Origin: Paramyrothecium sp. XJ0827
Lineage: Eukaryota; Ascomycota; Sordariomycetes; Hypocreales; Stachybotryaceae
Reading direction: 5' to 3'
DNA length: 64,000 bases
NCBI GenBank assembly: GCA_020881915.1
Contig: JAJFPB010000004.1
Span: forward strand, 2,604,001-2,668,000
Position numbers and translations under genes: made by a program. Below the pieces are notes generated by a model. That model did not search any database and was not told where the DNA came from. It saw only the letters and a program-made list of their open reading frames with translations. Numbering within the stretch: the first letter of the stretch is position 1; each line of letters begins with the position of its first letter. This document shows, one piece after another, positions 61,354 through 64,000 of the stretch.

Positions 61354-62478
61354 ATGGCCTCGGAAAAGACTGACAAGAAGCGCGGCGCCCTCGGCCACGT
61401 CGTCGTCGTCGGCGGCAACGGCTTCCTCGGCCACTACATCGTCGACATCGCCCTCAGCCAGTGGACCACGACGGCCGTCACGTCCGTCGACCTGCGCTGC
61501 GACCGCAACGTCAACCCCGCCGCCGCCTACCGCGAGTGCGACATAACCGACGCGCCCCGCCTCGCCGCCCTCTTCGACGAGCTCCGCCCGGACGTCGTCA
61601 TCCACACCGCCTCGCCCGTCGTCGACGGCGGCAAGACCTCCAACGCCCTCTTCGACAAGGTCAACGTCGAGGGCACCCGCTCCGTCATCGACGCCTGCCG
61701 CAAGGCCGCCGTCAAGGCCCTCGTCTACACCTCCTCCGCCAGCGTCATCAGCGACAACCAGCACGACCTCTACAACGCCGACGAGCGCTGGCCCGTTATC
61801 CGCGGCGCCGCCCAGACTGAGTACTACTCCGAGACCAAGGCCGCCGCCGAGGAGCTCGTCATCGCCGCCAACCGCGCCGAATCCTCCCCCAACCTGCTCA
61901 CCACCTCCATCCGCCCCTCGGGCATCTTCGGCGAGGGCGACGTCCAGACCCTCGCTGGCTTCCTGCGCGCCTACCACAACGGCAAGACCGGCATCCAGAT
62001 CGGCGATAACACCAACATCTTCGACTTCACCTACGCCGGCAACGTCGCCCACGCACATCTCCTGGCCGCCCTGGGCCTCCTTGCCACCGCCAAGGCTTCC
62101 ACCGTGCCCCTCGACTACGAGAAGATCGACGGCGAGGTCTTCTTCGTCACAAACGACGAGCCCGTCTACTTCTGGGACTTCGCCCGCGCCGTCTGGACCG
62201 CCGCCGGCGACACCCGCGGCAAGAAGGGCGTCTGGGTCCTGCCCCGCGACGTCGGCCTCGCCCTCGGCTCCCTCAGCGAGATTTTCTTCGGCCTCATCCG
62301 GAAGCCCGCCGTGTTCACCAGCCAGCGCGCCACCATGTCCTCCATGACCCGCTACTACAACATCGCAAAGGCCAAGCGCGCGCTCGGCTACGAGCCCATC
62401 TGGTCCCTCCAGGAAGGCATCAACAAGGGCGTTCGCTGGGCCCTGGAGCACCAGAAGGAAGCCGCCATCAAGGCATAG
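61354..62478 (+). CDS. ERG26: Sterol-4-alpha-carboxylate 3-dehydrogenase, decarboxylating (ERG26)
   Basis: NAD(P)-dependent enzyme of the C-4 demethylation complex in ergosterol synthesis, at the ER. One exon, 374 residues. Short-chain dehydrogenase/3-beta-HSD fold: Gly-Gly-Asn-Gly-Phe-Leu-Gly (20-26) binds the cofactor; the catalytic pair is Tyr158 and Lys162 in Tyr-Ser-Glu-Thr-Lys; Ser near 128-130 (Thr-Ser-Ser-Ala-Ser) completes the triad. Arg-Pro-Ser-Gly-Ile-Phe-Gly-Glu-Gly-Asp and a hydrophobic stretch before Phe-Phe-Gly-Leu-Ile-Arg-Lys fit ERG26. Codon use is extremely C-ending, suggesting high expression. The 401-codon antisense ORF opposite is a shadow of this bias. Confidence 0.93.
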   Translation: MASEKTDKKRGALGHVVVVGGNGFLGHYIVDIALSQWTTTAVTSVDLRCDRNVNPAAAYRECDITDAPRLAALFDELRPDVVIHTASPVVDGGKTSNALFDKVNVEGTRSVIDACRKAAVKALVYTSSASVISDNQHDLYNADERWPVIRGAAQTEYYSETKAAAEELVIAANRAESSPNLLTTSIRPSGIFGEGDVQTLAGFLRAYHNGKTGIQIGDNTNIFDFTYAGNVAHAHLLAALGLLATAKASTVPLDYEKIDGEVFFVTNDEPVYFWDFARAVWTAAGDTRGKKGVWVLPRDVGLALGSLSEIFFGLIRKPAVFTSQRATMSSMTRYYNIAKAKRALGYEPIWSLQEGINKGVRWALEHQKEAAIKA

Positions 62479-63540
62479 GAGATCCACGTGGGCAGAGTCG
62501 TCGGGGTTGTTGCCATCCGTCATACACGGAGTGTCAACTGACTGCTCGATGGGTAGAAAAGGAGAAAAGGAGTGGAGGATCTTTACCTAATTTCAGTCCT
62601 GTACATGCTATTTGTTTCGAGCACATTTCATCTGAACAGTTGGTTCTCGAGTTGCCCAGGGTCGCAGCATGCAACCCCCCCCCCTCTTACTCCATAACAG
62701 GCACACGTTCAACATTTGATACTAGCGTTGTTTAATCAAACTTGGTGGAAAACTGGTGAGGTTCGTACCATAGACAGCAAGACATGGGTGAATACAGGTC
62801 GATTGGTAAAGCAGTAGATTGAATGTCCCACATAGTGCTCGCCTTGTACCACACAGGGGTCACGTCCAAAAGTGACCCCAAAGATTCGTCTTTCAAGCTT
62901 GAGAACCAACATGACGTCCCACGCTTCACGGCTCCTTGTGGGTGCATGCTCTCTTGAGCCACAGGGCCAAAACTCCTATGCTAACGCATGCTTGATCGCC
63001 ATCTCCAGGCCCAATAGGCCTGAAACATGCCTTTCACGCTCCCGGTTTTCTATCCCATCTCCTTTCCATCAGTTGCTAACTCGACACCAGCACCGTTCAA
63101 ACTCCTCTTTCCATCAAAATATAAACCAATTCATCCTTATCGGAGCTTCCCGAACGTTGACCACACAAAGTAAATCCACGGCCACCCATGGCGCCAGCAC
63201 TTCGCCAAGCCAGTTGGCCTCCTAAATTCTTCAAACCGCATACTCTCCGAACCCTTCAAACTCCGACCAGTTGTTGCCGGACTACGCAACCGTAGGCGTA
63301 GTTGGAAGAAAAGAAATCGCCAAAGGACAGTCGCAGCTGCCAAAATGGGCGTGATCGTTCGTCTTGTGTTTACCAACTTTCCAGCCGCCCCTTCCGCTAC
63401 TGCGGCCGACAGGATAAAACAAACAACGCCCCGGTAAATGCACAATGCAGCTCTACAGTTTTTTGGTCTTCTCTTTGAAACATTGGAAAGAGGGATGTGA
63501 GTACGCTAAGACGTCGAAAACACCAATCAGCTGATTGCTC
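62479..63540. other. Convergent intergenic: ERG26 and the next gene's 3' UTRs
   Basis: 1.06 kb between converging genes. A C-run lies at 62675-62684. No supported gene. Confidence 0.5.
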
Positions 63541-64000
63541 TTATGAATTGCCGCCGACACCGAGCCCGCCGCCTTGTCGTCCCCAGGCTGAGTTCCGCCA
63601 CTCGCGCCGCTGATTGTGGTCGGCATTGTCAATGTTGCCATCGGATTGGTTGAACTGATTCTTGTAGGGTGAGCCTGGTCCATCAGGGCCTCTCCAGAAC
63701 CTTTGCGGCGGCGTGCCCTGCGCGCCAGGGCTGACGTGTGGAATAGGGGGTTCTTGGACTGGGCGGACAGTTGTCTCGCCCTGCCATAGTGAAGGATCCG
63801 TCTCGACACGTCTCGGTGGTGGACGCGTCGTGTTGTCGGCTCTGTTATAGACCTCGTTGACATCACCCAGGGCTATCTGGCCGCGGCGGTCTTGGAACCG
63901 TTTTAGGATTTCCTTGGCCGTCAAGTCACCGTTGTTGCTGAAGAAGTAGGGATCTGTCAACAGGGTGAGAACTTCGGGGGGAACCTGCGAAATCCAGTTA
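63541..64000 (-). CDS. C-terminal part of an unidentified protein (cut by window end)
   Basis: Stop at 63541-63543; the frame is open back to the window end (the first complete codons read Trp-Ile-Ser-Gln-Val-Pro-Pro-Glu-Val), so the 5' part lies outside. About 150 residues are visible. The first ~60 look folded (Leu-Thr-Asp-Pro-Tyr-Phe-Phe-Ser, Ala-Lys-Glu-Ile-Leu-Lys-Arg-Phe-Gln). The rest is Pro/Gly/Arg/Gln-rich with Arg-Gln-Gly-Gly-Gly-Leu-Gly, probably disordered. A CAG directly before Val-Pro-Pro (63985-63987 region) could be a splice acceptor, so the last exon may begin there. I do not recognise the family. Confidence 0.6.
   Translation of the reverse strand, partial: NWISQVPPEVLTLLTDPYFFSNNGDLTAKEILKRFQDRRGQIALGDVNEVYNRADNTTRPPPRRVETDPSLWQGETTVRPVQEPPIPHVSPGAQGTPPQRFWRGPDGPGSPYKNQFNQSDGNIDNADHNQRREWRNSAWGRQGGGLGVGGNS

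Noticed and set aside
61318..62523. 401-codon minus-strand ORF
   Set aside because: Antisense to ERG26, with repetitive Gly/Val/Asp composition; a GC3 shadow.

Overview
The window is nuclear DNA of a filamentous ascomycete, most likely a Sordariomycete. The genes are compact and have short introns (about 50-160 bp) with fungal GTRNGT donors and CTRAC/CTGAC branch points. The third codon position is GC-rich, which produces long antisense shadow ORFs. Recognisable orthologues include the NDR kinase COT-1, TIM54, UBR1, GFA1 and ERG26. Intergenic DNA carries the AAGGTA/TACCTT short repeats that I associate with this class. I cannot fix genus or species. There are no bacterial operons, CRISPR arrays, rRNA or tRNA genes, and no intact transposon that I can support.

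Layout. 0-8 kb: 3' part of the exosome nuclease DIS3 (+), nucleolar GTPase NUG1 (-), a class III PLP aminotransferase of the GSA-aminomutase type (+), and splicing factor PRP11/SF3A2 (+). 8.8-15.2 kb: NDR kinase COT-1 (-), TIM54 (+), and a NIP30/FAM192A-like protein (-). 17-19 kb: a PHO80/CLG1-type cyclin (-) with a long, intron-containing leader. 19.2-27.8 kb: an unusually long stretch with no convincing gene. 27.8-37 kb: chromatin remodeller subunit RSC7 (-) and the N-recognin ubiquitin ligase UBR1 (-). 37.9-42.7 kb: a five-exon QCR9 gene that is easy to miss (-) and a PMC1-type calcium ATPase (-). 45-51.6 kb: PYM (+), proteasome ATPase RPT4 (+) and glutamine:fructose-6-phosphate amidotransferase GFA1 (-). 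54.6-57.5 kb: proteasome beta-7 subunit PRE4 (-), divergent from a mitochondrial HMG-box protein (+). 58-64 kb: a protein of unknown function (-), ERG26 (+), and the C-terminal part of an unidentified Arg/Gly-rich protein (-) that runs off the window.

These are mostly conserved housekeeping genes: RNA surveillance and splicing (DIS3, PRP11, PYM), protein turnover (UBR1, RPT4, PRE4), mitochondria (TIM54, QCR9, mtHMG), cell wall, sterol and calcium physiology (GFA1, ERG26, PMC1), and growth control (COT-1, cyclin). They are not a metabolic cluster. The most interesting signals are in gene structure. QCR9 has a coding first exon that is only ATG. GFA1 has a 5-nt first exon that splits the codon of its catalytic cysteine. 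Two introns appear to be GC-AG. One PMC1 intron seems to need a CG 3' splice site. The aminotransferase has a stop-free 60-nt intron. UBR1 has a 27-nt homopolymer inside an intron. No new multi-gene system is visible; the gene-free 19.2-27.8 kb stretch is the least explained part.
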